Below, in pieces: positions 13,078-25,600 of a stretch of 64,000 bases of DNA. Location of the stretch: NCBI RefSeq assembly GCF_910592395.1, contig NC_088313.1, positions 4,158,501 to 4,222,500 of the forward strand. The letters are read 5' to 3'. Position numbers and translations under genes: made by a program. Every line of letters starts with the position of its first letter. The stretch's first letter is position 1. Under the pieces are notes generated by a model. The model was not told the origin of the DNA. It did no database searches and saw only the letters and a program-made list of their open reading frames with translations. Origin of the DNA: Lineus longissimus. Its lineage: Eukaryota > Nemertea > Pilidiophora > Heteronemertea > Lineidae.

Positions 13078-13519
13078 ATAAAGGGACTCTAGAGGCAGCA
13101 GCTATGTACAAGATAAAGTTACACGAAGTCCCCAATAGGGGTCTCTTCCACCTCACAGTACGTCAACACTATTCACCCTTGTATCAGGAATGTATTTAGT
13201 ACTGAATCAAACATGACCCAGTGCCGTTACTGTGCAAACTAGTCACCCGAAGATGGCCAATTTAACCCCCCCCTGCTCCTGCCTAAAGTCCCACTTTAAA
13301 GGGGGACTATAGGCATGAGTTAGGGGGTCAAATTGGTGGTCTTCAGGTGAATTATATGCACAGTTCGGGGACTTGTTTGGGTATGGTTCAGTTATTGATA
13401 TCTCCCTCGTACAAGCATGAATAGTTTTGATGTACGGTGAGATAGGAGAGACCCCTATTGGTGACTTTATGTAACTTTATCTTGCCTACCTGGCTACTGC
13501 CTATAGTCTCCCTTTAAGA
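13078..13519. mobile_element. MITE family B, two units in inverted orientation
   Basis: A near-palindrome of ~440 bp. The left arm (13078 to about 13297) runs from TAAAGGGACTCTAG to the AAAGTCCCACTTTAAA centre. The right arm is its reverse complement and ends near CTCCCTTTAA (13519). A single unit of the same family occurs alone at 30248-30475, so this is best read as a head-to-head dimer. Non-coding. Confidence 0.85.
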
Positions 13520-15111
13520 CAGGATTCGAAGAAGAAAGGTTTAGTTTTGGGACAATTCGTAGATTGTTTAATTCTATTTCTTCGCCAAATCAATTTGGTT
13601 GATATATTTTCACTATGACTAAAAAAAGAGACGTCAAATATTTGTCACTATCTTGCGATGATGCCACGTGTACAGATAATTTTGTAAATATTCTGGGAAT
13701 TTGCGCCGAGTCATTCGTTGATAATATCATCAGACGACATGATACAGTATACCCAATGGTATACGTAAAATCAGAAAAGTAGAAGGAAATTTGATTAGAA
13801 AGAATCATCCGCCCACCATATACGGAACTAAGTCCAAAAATGCAATTAAAACGCGTCCATCCATTATTGTTGTCAGCAAAGCGTCTCCCTCTTGAGAAGG
13901 AGCGGTTTCAGTGTTATTTTAAAACCATATCTTGAATAAAAACATTTGAAAAAATATGTAGGTTCGTAGGGTCTGTCTGTTTACAGGGCAAATTATTGCC
14001 TGAAAAAACGCTTGCAGAAAGCACTGCATTGCCGGCTCTGGATATCATGGCTTATTCATGATCATCGTGTTGAACGACTTAGATAGTTGTCTCTATCGTG
14101 ACCTATTGCTTAATTGAGTTTTGCAATTACATGTACATGTACGGCAATCATTCCCTGCGGCTTTCGCTTGGTCATCATTTTCTTAGCAACCAGTGACAAT
14201 CAAATAGAGCTTCATGTACATGTACGTCCTCCTGGGATACTGTCAGCGTTAAAACCTGATTCCACTTGGGCATTTTCCGCAGCCGCCGCCGCGGCTCCAG
14301 CGTTTATTTAGTAATTGAAAGTTACATTGTACCCGCTGGTGCATGGCGTCTTTTTATGATGTCACGGTCTACAGACGTCCGTGATGATCCGCTTCAACTA
14401 ACTGCGCTGGTTAGTAATTCGAACATAATACCCGCTGGGGCCGCGCATCATTTTCCTCCTATTGCGACCGCAGCGGGAAAAGGCTTTAGTTGAATCGGGC
14501 CGAACACATATTATACTCCACCATAAAATTATCCGTGGTGCCTCTGTACTTTACCCGTAGCGGTGTAACGGGAGCAAGTCACCCCTCAATTCTTTTGTCA
14601 TGGCATTATTTCCGATTTTGGATTGGGTTGTCTGGTTACATAAAGACGATCTTGCTTGAGAATACAATTGGTTGTTTCACTGACTCTTGTTACAGGGGAC
14701 ATACTTTCCTTCCACATCCGTGTTGGTGTTGTCAAATACTCGTCATCAATGGTTTTGATGTTTATGCAAAACTGATTTCGACTTTTTTTTAGAGTTAATC
14801 ATTGTGTACATGTGCTGTAAATTAAGTTTGATTGAACATAAATTAGTTCATTGACGACTTCATAGTGAGGACAAAATAGATGATCAACATTGGGCACGTC
14901 GTGAGGCAGAATTTTGCCCAAACGTTGTGAAATGTTGACGGATACGTTATGTTCCAAAGGGTGATAGTAGAAGACATTCGACATCATATTGGCCTATAGG
15001 CAGGGGGAAATAGGGTCATTTCCTCTTGACCTCGCACACAATAGGACATCTGCAACAAAGATTTCATCTACATGCAAGATATACATGTAGTCCACCGTCG
15101 CGGCGATTAGG
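13520..15111. other. Gene-poor stretch, no supported gene
   Basis: No reading frame with support. Two stretches have alternating CATGTACATGTAC palindromes (near 14127 and 14213). No larger structure is seen. Confidence 0.55.
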
Positions 15112-15562
15112 GCTTGCGGGACGGACTACGAACTTTTTGTCCTCATTTGCATACGCGCATGCGCACTCTAGTCAAACATCCACTTGGCCGCATTGAAAGT
15201 GAAAAGAACTTGGATCTTAATACATGTGTATCATGTACATGATGTATGTAGCCTATAGGCTAAATCTCTGTGGAAACGTAGCTCAGTCTGTTGAGTAAAT
15301 TACGGCGATTTGGATCAAATAACAATGATCTAGGCTACTGACAGATTGATCAAACAGTTGGTTTCTCTGCCATCAAAACCTACCGCCAAAAGAACTTTAT
15401 TGATAGAGGATGGCGAACAATGCTCGCATTCAACGAGAAAACTATCACGGTCGAGTTCTCTGTCAATGCGATGCGGCGAAGTGGATGTTTGACTAGAGTG
15501 CGCATGCGCATATGCAAATGAGGACAAAAAGTTCGTAGGAAAAAAAAATTCGCTTGCGGGAC
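15112..15562. mobile_element. Foldback element with 11-bp flanking direct repeats
   Basis: Arms of about 70-75 bp are inverted copies: 15123-15193 begins GGACTACGAACTTTTTGTCC and 15465-15539 ends GGACAAAAAGTTCGTAGG. The exact 11-mer GCTTGCGGGAC flanks the element at 15112-15122 and 15552-15562, consistent with a target-site duplication, although 12 A-rich bases lie between the right arm and its repeat. Each arm contains GCGCATGCGC, an NRF1-like palindrome. There is no reading frame. Confidence 0.8.
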
Positions 15563-16363
15563 AGAGGCTCAGATGTTGTAACGACAGCTTCGAAGCTCAC
15601 TAATCACTGACGCACAACCCCGGCTGACCATATCGTCATGGCATCCATGTATTTAAAAATTTATAGTTGTTGACATGATTGACGACATATGAGCATCGAT
15701 TTCTTGATATACAAATTCAATTTGATCCTAATTAACTTAAGATACTACATGTACATGTATAATTGATGAAACAATCGATTAATGGCATGATAAAACGTCT
15801 ACTGTACTTCTTGAGATGAAAAATTTGGCACTAAAATATCGAGATAAAGTTAAGGTCATCTACTAGACACGTCAATAGCAAAATCATGTCGCGTCAATGT
15901 TAATGCGGACAATGATAAGCTACTAATAGTGTCAAGTTGACAGTCAAAAGTCAATGGTCATCAATGTCCTGCTAAGGACACAGATCGACTTCAAGAAATG
16001 CTGTGAGGGAGTTCAGAAGTCTGTTTCCATGATCCGCGTTTCTGTCAGCAGCTGGTTGTGACATTCTCTCGGGCGGACGTCTCAAGCAAAGGGATGGTGA
16101 ACATAAGGGACTAACGAGGAAGTTACTCTTACCTTCGCTGCTCCACTTGTGGCCGCATTGAAGAGACTGATTCTCGTCTTCGCGGGAATACCCAGACATA
16201 GTGTGCAAGCTCGGACAATCGACATCGTTCAAGACGACACATTGCTTTGGCAACTCTCAAGACTATTCGCTCGATACGATTGTATAGAAACTTTCTTAAT
16301 CGTGAACAATAAGTTATTGGTGAATAACAGTGATACTTTGAAGCCGTTGATTGTGACATTTCG
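15563..16363. other. Intergenic upstream of the 397-codon frame
   Basis: No supported gene. If the 397-codon frame has upstream exons or a promoter they should lie here, but I could not identify a splice donor or core promoter with confidence. Confidence 0.5.
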
Positions 16364-17557
16364 ATGCTGGGGAGTAGGACATACAACAGTCTTCATAAGA
16401 TAGTGGAAGACGATAGGGACAGTCCTCATGGCTTGGACCGTATTCCGTCACGAGCGTCTACAAAGGATCGGAGGGCCACCGTGGATGGCGGACGTTTGCT
16501 ACAACGCCCCACTTTGATTGATAGGCGGCTAACGTTGGACAGTCTCCGGACGCTTTCTCCAATGAAATATAGCCATGGGAACTCTCAACGGGGTGTACGA
16601 CATGATCCGCCAGACAGGGACGGTTATCCACCGCGAAGCTCTCCTGATAGTGCTCGAGGACAGCTCATACAGCGAGGCGACAGTGTAGAATCGGACATCC
16701 CGTCCGCCCAATGCATATTCCCTGGTGCGCGATCACAGTCTGTAGCCGACCCACACCAAATGTCTGAGACGGAGAAAAGATATCTCGCCTCGCTTGACCA
16801 GAGGCGTGACGGTTTGGACACCGCTATGCTCCAAGCTTTAGGGGGCGGTTACAAACCTGGTTGCGGTGAGGATGGGCGACGATCGCTACCTATAGGATTC
16901 GGCGAGCACATTATGCGAACATCATCCTTCTGTTCTAACGCCAGTGAACTACAGCCACAGACTCCAAAGAATATAACGCGCTTAAAACACGAGGACAGTT
17001 TCGGGACCAGCGAGGAGCTCTACAAAGTCGACATGGAAGATGGGTTGACGTACGTCTGCCGAAAGCGCGCCGATAGTATCACAAACCCTGACCTTATGAC
17101 GGAGGATGAACGACGAATCCTCGAGTTCTTACAGGGAGCGGCAAGGTTGTCCAAGAAAAATAGTTTCTCCTCATCGGAAGACACTATTGACGATCGCTTT
17201 CACCGCTCGCATAGGATATACAGCCTCGGTGAGAGTAAATTGGTTGTGGACCCCATGATGTCGAAATTCGCTGCCGGTACGCAAAGTAGCCGACAAAGGC
17301 GGAGGAAAAACATACTGGAGGAGCAGGCGAGTCATCGAAAACCGTTGTCACTGCCGCCTATGTTCAGACAAAAGACTTTTAAACCGCACGAGAGAGACTT
17401 TTCCATTCCGTCTGTCCCGCCAACAACACCCGAGTTCACAGATGAGGTCGTTGACGAGTTGTCACAATGTCGGTACCTCCGACCACCCCTGAGAAAATTC
17501 CAGGACTTCGAAGAACACATACAAGGGGAGGAGGAAGGCTTAGTTGGATTGAATTGA
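16364..17557 (+). CDS. Uncharacterised Ser/Arg-rich protein with a duplicated motif
   Basis: An uninterrupted 397-codon frame, much the longest in the first 43 kb apart from pieces of known genes. An in-frame stop at 16331-16333 makes ATG 16364 the first start in this exon. The protein looks largely disordered and hydrophilic, with no signal peptide or membrane segment. It has many basophilic-kinase-type sites (RADS at 235-238, RSQS at 123-126, RTSS at 185-188, KKNS at 264-267). A motif occurs twice, at residues 123-144 and 235-256: R-x-x-S-[VI]-x-[DN]-P-x-x-M-[ST]-E-x-E-[KR]-R-x-L, with 9 of 22 positions identical. A weaker third trace (VVDPMMSK, 294-301) follows. The C-terminus is Pro- and acid-rich. 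I do not recognise the family. It may be a single-exon gene or one large exon of a longer gene. A role as a phosphorylated adaptor is only a guess from composition. Confidence 0.65.
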   Translation: MLGSRTYNSLHKIVEDDRDSPHGLDRIPSRASTKDRRATVDGGRLLQRPTLIDRRLTLDSLRTLSPMKYSHGNSQRGVRHDPPDRDGYPPRSSPDSARGQLIQRGDSVESDIPSAQCIFPGARSQSVADPHQMSETEKRYLASLDQRRDGLDTAMLQALGGGYKPGCGEDGRRSLPIGFGEHIMRTSSFCSNASELQPQTPKNITRLKHEDSFGTSEELYKVDMEDGLTYVCRKRADSITNPDLMTEDERRILEFLQGAARLSKKNSFSSSEDTIDDRFHRSHRIYSLGESKLVVDPMMSKFAAGTQSSRQRRRKNILEEQASHRKPLSLPPMFRQKTFKPHERDFSIPSVPPTTPEFTDEVVDELSQCRYLRPPLRKFQDFEEHIQGEEEGLVGLN

Positions 17558-19300
17558 ACTGTGTTGACTTTCAGGTCGCGTGAAGTCTTTAAAAAGATTC
17601 GTCTGCTCTCTGAAGCGGCTGGTGGTCGCCGACGTAGAGACAGGTCACATCCATGGGATGCATAGTGAGTCACAACCTCTATTCTGTCAGCCAGAGCAGG
17701 CTGGTGAATACTATAGCGACTGTTTACAATACATCCATGGCTTACTTATTATATTGAGGTGTGAGCCTTCAGCTAAAAGTGTCTGGCTCTATAACTAGCT
17801 ACAGAGTTAATGCCTGTCACAACCAAGACAAGTCCAAGTCACAACCATACTAACTCTGGGCAGTATTCACATCAACCCTGTTGATTTGCAAATCAGCCGG
17901 TCAGTTTTTGTTCCAAAATCAGGACCACCATGCTTTTACTGGCTGTCAATAATGTGTTTTTGGGAAAGGTTACACAGCAGAAGGTTGGCTTGGCAATTCC
18001 ATGGACTTCTGCAAGGAAAGCCTCACTGAATGGTAGCTAAAGATCTCCTGTGCAGGCCAGTGGCTTCGATAGAAATAACCCCTTGCCAGCCTTTTCTGGG
18101 ACATAGATGTGCATACCTCTTCCTATGGGAGTGAGCCCAGGGCTCTCTTGGGTCAGTAATGCTTGTAGAGAAGCTATAGCTTATATTTTCAACAGAAGCA
18201 GAACATAAATTGTTCCTTAAGGTTAAACATCATATTGTAAGATTGTAAGATTATTGTAAGAAGAAATAAGACACAAGAAAAACATGAATTCTTTCATAAA
18301 ATATTTTGATCTTGTTAAAATCATTTCAGCTCGAATATTCTGACCAACCTAGCCCAGGCAAGTGAGTTACAAGCTGATCAGATGCACTCTCTCATTTGAC
18401 TAATTCCCCTCTTTCCTGATCTGAGCCCCTCGTGATGTAAACAGGTTGAGTCAGTTAAAAACAAAGCACCTTTGCTATCTAGGCCTAGTCACTTTCTCTC
18501 CCTGAATGCATATGTGAAGCCCCCACCCCCCACCCTCACACACACACACGCCAAACTGATTAGATATACCTGACTGGCAGAGTTCCCTAGCCTGAAATCT
18601 GGCAATGTATAAAACCCTTGGTGAAAACGTTTAAATCAGCAACAAAAAGTGTAATTTCTGGGTTTTCTGATGATTTTAGGCATGATTTTAAAACAATTTT
18701 CACTGAGTTGAATGTAAACAGGCCTTGCAACGTGTAAAGTTCCCCCCAAATATGTGTGGGGAGGCAGCTCTGGACTGCTATTGCGTTTGTGCCTTAAAAC
18801 ATATCAGCTATTAATATAAAGTAACAGTAGAACAATGGTCTTTGCCCTTTTAGGTGGTAATTTACATGTACATGCTAATCAGTAGATTATCGCTCTAACA
18901 CTTTCGAGTGGAGTTGTTAACATGATTTTGATAAGTTGGATGGACTGTTGACTGTTTGTACATACTCTCTGATACAAACTTAACCAGGTTTATACAATGT
19001 GCTCCACTTACGGCGACAAGTCCACTGAAATGCACCCAATTGTGTAGCTCATCAAATTCTTTTATCAAAACAAAATGTTTAGTTAGAACTTGGAGAATAA
19101 AACAAATTTGACTAGGATAGAAAAGGCATCATGATAATATGATTTCCATTTTTCCTTTTTCACTTTTCCATCAGACATTTGGGACACATTCTGCTTTCCT
19201 AATTTGGGTTTGTTTTTCTGTGTTTTCTGTGTTTTTGTGTTTCATATCAAAAATACTTTTTGTGTAATAATGACCAAATTGACTAGTGATGTCTTTTAAA
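17558..19300. other. Convergent intergenic region
   Basis: It lies between the 3' end of the 397-codon frame and the 3' end of EDRF1. It contains a short CA/CCCC-rich patch near 18515-18550 and no supported gene. A small frame at 17580-17798 follows an acceptor-like TTGACTTTCAG but has no matching donor, so it is not called. Confidence 0.5.
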
Positions 19301-19306
19301 TTTATT
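19301..19306 (-). terminator. Candidate polyadenylation signal of EDRF1
   Basis: AATAAA on the minus strand, about 300 bases after the EDRF1 stop codon. It is the first canonical hexamer I see there; use is not proven. Confidence 0.4.
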
Positions 19307-19373
19307 TTGGAGCAGCTTTTACCATCTTAAACATTCAGAAAATGCTTCAGAGGACGATGCCCCAAAACACATT

Positions 19374-19559
19374 TGTGACCCGTCACAGCAAAACCAGCTG
19401 CATGTTCACAGAAGATGAGCCTAAATGACACAAGATAATGGAAGAAATTGATGAGTTCATATTTCACAAAAGGCAGACAACAGAGAAATGAACAAACAGT
19501 TCGTCTCAACCTGCCAAGTTCAGAGCGACATGCGCCTGGTTTTGCTGTGACGGGTCACA
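19374..19559. mobile_element. MITE with TGTGACCCGTCACAGC termini, probably in the EDRF1 3' UTR
   Basis: A 186-bp element. The left end TGTGACCCGTCACAGCAAAA is repeated inverted at the right end, with about 31 bp paired, interrupted by small mismatches. It lies 46 bp beyond the EDRF1 stop codon and before the candidate poly(A) signal, so it is likely transcribed as part of the 3' UTR, where it could form a hairpin. The terminus itself is partly palindromic (GTGACCCGTCAC). Confidence 0.8.
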
Positions 19560-19604
19560 TTTTTCCAATTTTAGGCACACAAATTTTATATCCTTTCCTT
19601 CATG

Positions 19605-22600
19605 CTATGTTAGCGATGACCGGTACCCAGGGTCGATGATCACATAAATGTCTTTAATATCATCCGTAATAGCACTTAGGTGATTACAATGCTGATGTAT
19701 TGTGGTTTGATTTGAGGAATCTGCAAGTGGTTCCACCTTCCGAAGCGATGTTGCATACATCTTTTTATAGTTGGCCAAGTGAAGCTCAGTGGTTTTGCTG
19801 AAAGAAACGAGAACATCATCGGATCAATGGTTTATAAAAGGTTGCACAAGCATTGCATCAGCATGCTAACAGTGGCAAGTTTATCTGCATTAGCACATCA
19901 TCATCAGTCTGTGAAAGCTGAAATAGTCAGCCCCTTTGTTTTGTAACCTTCGAATGAATGGCCCCTTGTTTCCTTTGAACAGAAGGCCCATATGTCTTAT
20001 TTCCTTTAAATAAACATCCTCTTGGCCTCGTTTCCTTTGAACAGAACATGCAAAAGGACCCATTGTCTTGTTTCCTTCGAACAAAAGGCCCCTAGCGCTT
20101 GTCTCCTTTAAGAAGATCCCCTTGGCCCAGTGTCCTTAGAATATGCTGACTACATGTACATGAATAGCAAGGATTAATCTGACATCCTCTTGGCCTCGTT
20201 TCCTTTGAACAGAACATGCAAAAGGACCCATTATCCTGTTTCCTTCGAACAAAAGGCCACTAGCGCTTGTTTCCTTTAAGTAGATCCCCTTGGACCAGTA
20301 TCCTTAGAATATGCTGACTACATGTGCATGAATAGCAAGGATTAATCTGCAGAGGTTTAAAACAATTGTTTTGTTGACTCCCAACTAGACAGTCAGACAT
20401 GCAACAGATCTCATGATATTTTTCTCATTGACTACGTTTGAGGGGGTCGGGGCAAAATTCACTTGAACTGAAAACGTACCTTTTTTTCAATGAACTTGTA
20501 ATCCTCACAAGGTTGAGCAGAATAAACTGAAGCCTGGACTCATAGATCGTGAGCAATTTCTGCAACTCCTCCTCGTAAGAAGCCAGGTCATCTGTGTTGT
20601 CGTCGCACTGCTGGCGTACAAGTTCAAAAGCTTTTTGACAACTGATCACGTGTTGGAGAGCGGATAGCAGAGTTCTCTGCTTGCTGTTCGGACTAGTTTG
20701 ATCTGAAAGAGATGGATTTTAAAGATGAATCCCAGTGGAAATGGTGGTGCGATTAATGCTAATTCTTTCAGTTTATTCTTGGAACATCTCAAAGGGCATC
20801 AGACAAGACTAACAACTGTTGGCTTCTGCAGAGGACCCAGTATCTGTGGATGAACTGGCGTGGATTTCAAGCAAATAGAATGCCTCGATTTTCAAAGTCC
20901 CTTGAATAAGACTCGGAACTAAATATTTTCTGTTTCTGCATGTCTATGCCAGGGCAGGTTTAAAGATCCCACACAGGAGGTTAAAATGTCAACTTTCGTG
21001 GACTAAATCCTATGGCAAAAGACACTAAAATTATAATAATGACATTGAGTTCTTCAATATATATAGTGCTTCACCATGTTGCCCTGTTCAAAGCACTTTT
21101 GGGCTACCATAACATTACCTCAGTCTCCACAGAAATCAATCAGGGGTTTCAAGGAGCAACCAGAAGGTGCTCACTTGAACTCGCCCAGTCAGGGAACCAA
21201 GCAGTGACTCGGCCGGGAGTCGAACCCACGACCTCTTGTTCATGAGGCCGCCTCTCTTTCACTGCGCTACCGTTGCCCCGCTGATGATGAGGATGAAAGA
21301 TCTGAAACTTACTGTTTAGGACAAATTCAGTCATTGCAACCTTCTCTAGTTGTACCCTGAGCAGTTCGCAGGGGCTTTCTACAATGAGATAGAAGCGACC
21401 AGCTTTCCCATAATGAAGCTCTGCTAAGGTTTTCAAATGTTTCTTTTTCTGATCATTTGACTGAAGGAAAGAAGAATATATCATCAGGCAAATTTTCAAC
21501 TGTTTTGAAATGGTGGATACAATATATTAGTAACAGTACTTACTCCTAGCGCTAACTCATTTTTTCTGAACCTTTTCCCTCAAAAAGCTCCAGATATTCA
21601 AATGGAGTGTTCTTTTATAACCATATAACAATGGGACAAAGTCACAATCAGATAGACAGTGTCACATTCAGGCAGACAGAGTCACAACCACCTGTGACAT
21701 AGAACAGACAATCAAAGGAGAAATCACATTACATTTCGGAAATTTGAACCCATGATCTTAGGTTAGGTCCAACAGCTACAACATGCACGATACCTCTTAT
21801 TTGAAGATGAACTTAAAGAAAAAAGGACATTAACTACAGAAATATTTCAAAATAAAACTCTCTGCGCTCAAAGGATTGCCTACAAATATCCTTGAGCTTT
21901 AATAAACTAACACCGTTGAAGTCACCAACTTTTACCTGGTTTCGAAATGCATTGTGATAGAGCGAGGCAAGTCTATAATGAATGGTAGCAGCTCGATACT
22001 GGTAGGATGGCTGTTTCATGGTTGGAGTATCCACATCACAATATTTTAGGGCCTTTAGCATGAGATCCGTAACATCCTTCTCAACCTAGATAATCAAAAA
22101 TACGAATGCACTTTACGGAAACAATCACATCCCGGAATCTTTTAATCGAGTCACTTGTTGGGATACTGACATCCTAGTGGTTTTCGAAGCTTCATTCAAA
22201 TGTTTTGCGAAGGTATATCACCATTTCTTAGCCTCAATAAAAAATGCAACCGACCTATGACTTGGAAAGGGGAGGGTGTGCTACTTGCTCCTGAACCAAG
22301 AGGTCAAGAGATGAGTTTTGACATTTGGCAAGAAGGACAAACGTATGCGTCCTTCATTTAATTTGTATTTACCTGCTCTTGAGACTGCGAAGACAAAGGT
22401 GCATAGTCCTGCATCAGTGTTGCCATGGTGAAGTATGTACTTGATAGATCCCATGTTATTGAGTCCCACACTTCGGGTTGGCTGTGATTACGGGAATGTA
22501 ACGACTGCAAGGCATCTTGGTAGTAGTCAACAGCCTGAAACATATTGTAGTAGAATGATAGTATAATTGTCAAGATGGCATGTTCCTTCTTGTATCCTTC

Positions 22601-25600
22601 TGCTGCCTTCAGCTATTCAATGTCTATAAGAGTGAGAGCAGAATTTTCTAGAGCCGGTTTGTAAGGAGAGTAAAACTTGTCAGTAGAATGCCGTTCTAAT
22701 GGATGTCTTTCCAACAGTACTTATTTTGTCAGAGTCCTCTCTTCACTGTATAGCTGCAGGAGTCTGACACTCACCAACTCACCACATGGATGAGCGCTTG
22801 AAATTCTCAGTTGCGCTTTACTGATACCAATGGCCTAGGTATTTTTAGGACTCTTTCGGTCAAAGGTTCAAGCCCCACTGGTAGCTCTCTCCCATGCGAT
22901 CAGTTTGTTAGTGACTGCCAGTTAAATACAGGGTACAAACTGCCTTCTTGCCAAACACCTGACATTACAGACAATAACTGACCCAGAGCTCTGTAACATC
23001 TTGAGCTCTGGACTCATAAGTGGCCACCAACATCTGGGCCATTTACCCACTGCGCAAACACATTACCAGTTACATTAATCTTCAATATGATGAGGGAAGT
23101 TAACTTAACGGAAGAAGAAGAAGTGGTGTCTAAAGTAAAGAGTGTCTTATTAGCCAAATCTAGCCGGCCCTTTCATTAGGGATGACACTGTAACAAACAA
23201 CTGTGTTTGCAGCTTCTCTCACATGTAATTTTTTGCGTAACCTATATCTTTGGTAAAACCAATGAACTTTTTATTTGCATCTCAGAGTAACTCACTTTCG
23301 TATAATACATCTTTTCCTGGCCACTGAATTCGTTTCGTTTTCCATCGATGTAATCGACAGAGGTTTGAGCACAGATCCTCATGAGACGTCCCTGGTTTGA
23401 GTAGAGTAATGCAATGTTTATTGTGTCATTAATCATCTCAAAGGCCTGAATTCCGCTTTGAAAGCTACTGAAACTCTGCGTCCAGAGGTCCTTCCAAGGG
23501 CAAGCGTCACCTGATCCTGTTTAACGAGAAAGATATTATTTAAAACAGGATACAAGTTGTTTGTAGTTGCTGTACTTTGTATCACTAAATTCATAATTGA
23601 AAAGGACACAAAAAACCATCCTCTTGCAAACAGGGCCTACAACACAACTTCTCCTTACGCATAAGTATGTATTGAGTGAAATGGCCTGATATTGTCAGGA
23701 TGCAAAAAACATTCCTGTTGGCTGTCAGCAGTTTTGTTACACCACATCTGGCCTGCAGATACTTATGTCAAGGAGAAACTGTTGGGAACACAGCAAGACC
23801 TTGAATAAAGGACAAGCCACTTCATCTTACCACAGGATTGAATTCATAGTACAGGCAGCCCAAATGTAAAAGAAGCTTCATATACGACTGGTTTTTCGAC
23901 TGACCTTTTTCCTGAGCCAGTGCAGCTGCCTGGTTCATATAATGCACACCAAGTTCATTCCTGACATTCCCATATCTTTTGATAATGTTAGCTTTCCTGG
24001 AAGCGTCTCCCTCCATCTTGTTAAACAGTCCTAATGCTGCTTCATAGCACTGACAGCCTCGCACTAGATTCTGTTCAGAGGCGCAGGTGAAGTCGCTGAC
24101 CATTTGGAAGCCTGAAATTGTGAAATGTTTGGGAATCATACTTGAAAGTTTAACCAAAGCAAAAATTGGCAGCGTCAATTTGCACTCAAGGCATTTTTCA
24201 AAAGTGGTCATCATCTAATGTCGACTTTTACTGCTTTTACTACACTCTTTGATGGAAGCCCAAGACTACCTTAGGCATCTTAGGACAGCTGAAGAGGTCT
24301 GTAGGTATGGCACTTCTAGATGCTTAAAGGCAAGGGAAACAAGCACACGAGAGCCAAGCAAAGTTCAGAATGCCCACCAAGGCTTTGACGAAATTCTCCC
24401 ATTCCCCTTGAGGTGCATATGATACCGTTGAGAGTTACAAGTGGCACCGGCTGCATATCAAACCCAGGACCTCCCGATCTCTAGGACGATGCTCAACAGT
24501 TGTGCCAACATGCTCCCCTAAGGGGATAAACGTTATATGTACAAAACTAACCTGCTTCATAATCTCTTGTATCTTTTTGGGCGCTACAAATAACGGCGCT
24601 ATCCTGCTCCGATGCGTAGTTAAACAGTTCTTTATGCAGCTCAATGTTCTTATTTTCTCTTGCTATCATCACGTGGGCGTCACCAGCCATGCCAAGGAGT
24701 GCTGCCAGCAGGCTCTGATTCTGCTCACCCCTTGCTGGGGACATTGACTTCAGGGCCTCTAGAAAAGAGAAAAAGAGAATTGGGAAAGATTGTTAGTAGG
24801 ATATTTGCTTTTTTATTCAGTCTGCACTCATATGCTTGAGATTGTTTCGATGTTCTTCAACTGTCCAAAACCTTTCTCAATATTCATTTTTGTAAACTGT
24901 AAAAGCACTAGTCCTATGACATTCTTCAACCGAGCCGTGTGGTCGTAACAGTGTTCTGCCTAACCACCCCCCCCCCAAACAGGGTCTGTTGTACAAGAAA
25001 TTTGTACAAATTCAACTAAACTTTCTGATATTGATAGGATTGAAACAGGAAATAGGTCCCCAAAACCCCTGATAAAAAAAAACACACCAAAAAAACAAAA
25101 ATACAATGTTATGATACTTACCGAAACAGATCAGACCAGTCTTGACAAGTCTGAGCGCACGCCCAAATTTCAATAGCTTCATCCTACTGTCAGCCAGCCA
25201 GTAATAAACCAAGGCGGCCTTGTACAGGAGATGGACTTTACTCGTATGATGCCAGGTGTGAATCGGGGTGTGACAGCTCTGGGCCAGGGCCAATGGATTC
25301 GATGGATCATTTGTAATATCGGGCTCTGCGGGTGTCGATTCCTTTGGCCTGTTTTGCCTCAGAGGTTCGTAATGGAGTGGTATTGCCTCATTCGGGTGAA
25401 AGTGTTTTGATTCTTTCTGCTCCTCTTCTGGCTCCTTGACCGGATTCTTGACATCTTCATCGAGACATGTCAAGGCCTGGAGAGAGGAAAGCGACAAAGA
25501 AATAACACAAATTCTAATACACTTCAATTGCAATTTGCATGTATTATACACAGTGCCTTGTTTTTGGGGCAGTGGTCTTGATTTTTCGATCCAGGTATGG

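Noticed and set aside
12867-13199. 110-codon frame with a Cys/Gly-rich start
   Set aside because: Its second half is the left arm of the MITE at 13078, and no domain is recognisable.
15276-15325. Possible tRNA gene (GTAGCTCAGTCTGTTGAG A-box-like string)
   Set aside because: No acceptable B box or cloverleaf follows, and it lies inside a foldback element.
16149-16403. 84-codon frame as an upstream exon of the 397-codon gene
   Set aside because: It is in a different frame, overlaps the start, and has no usable donor/acceptor pair that I could identify.
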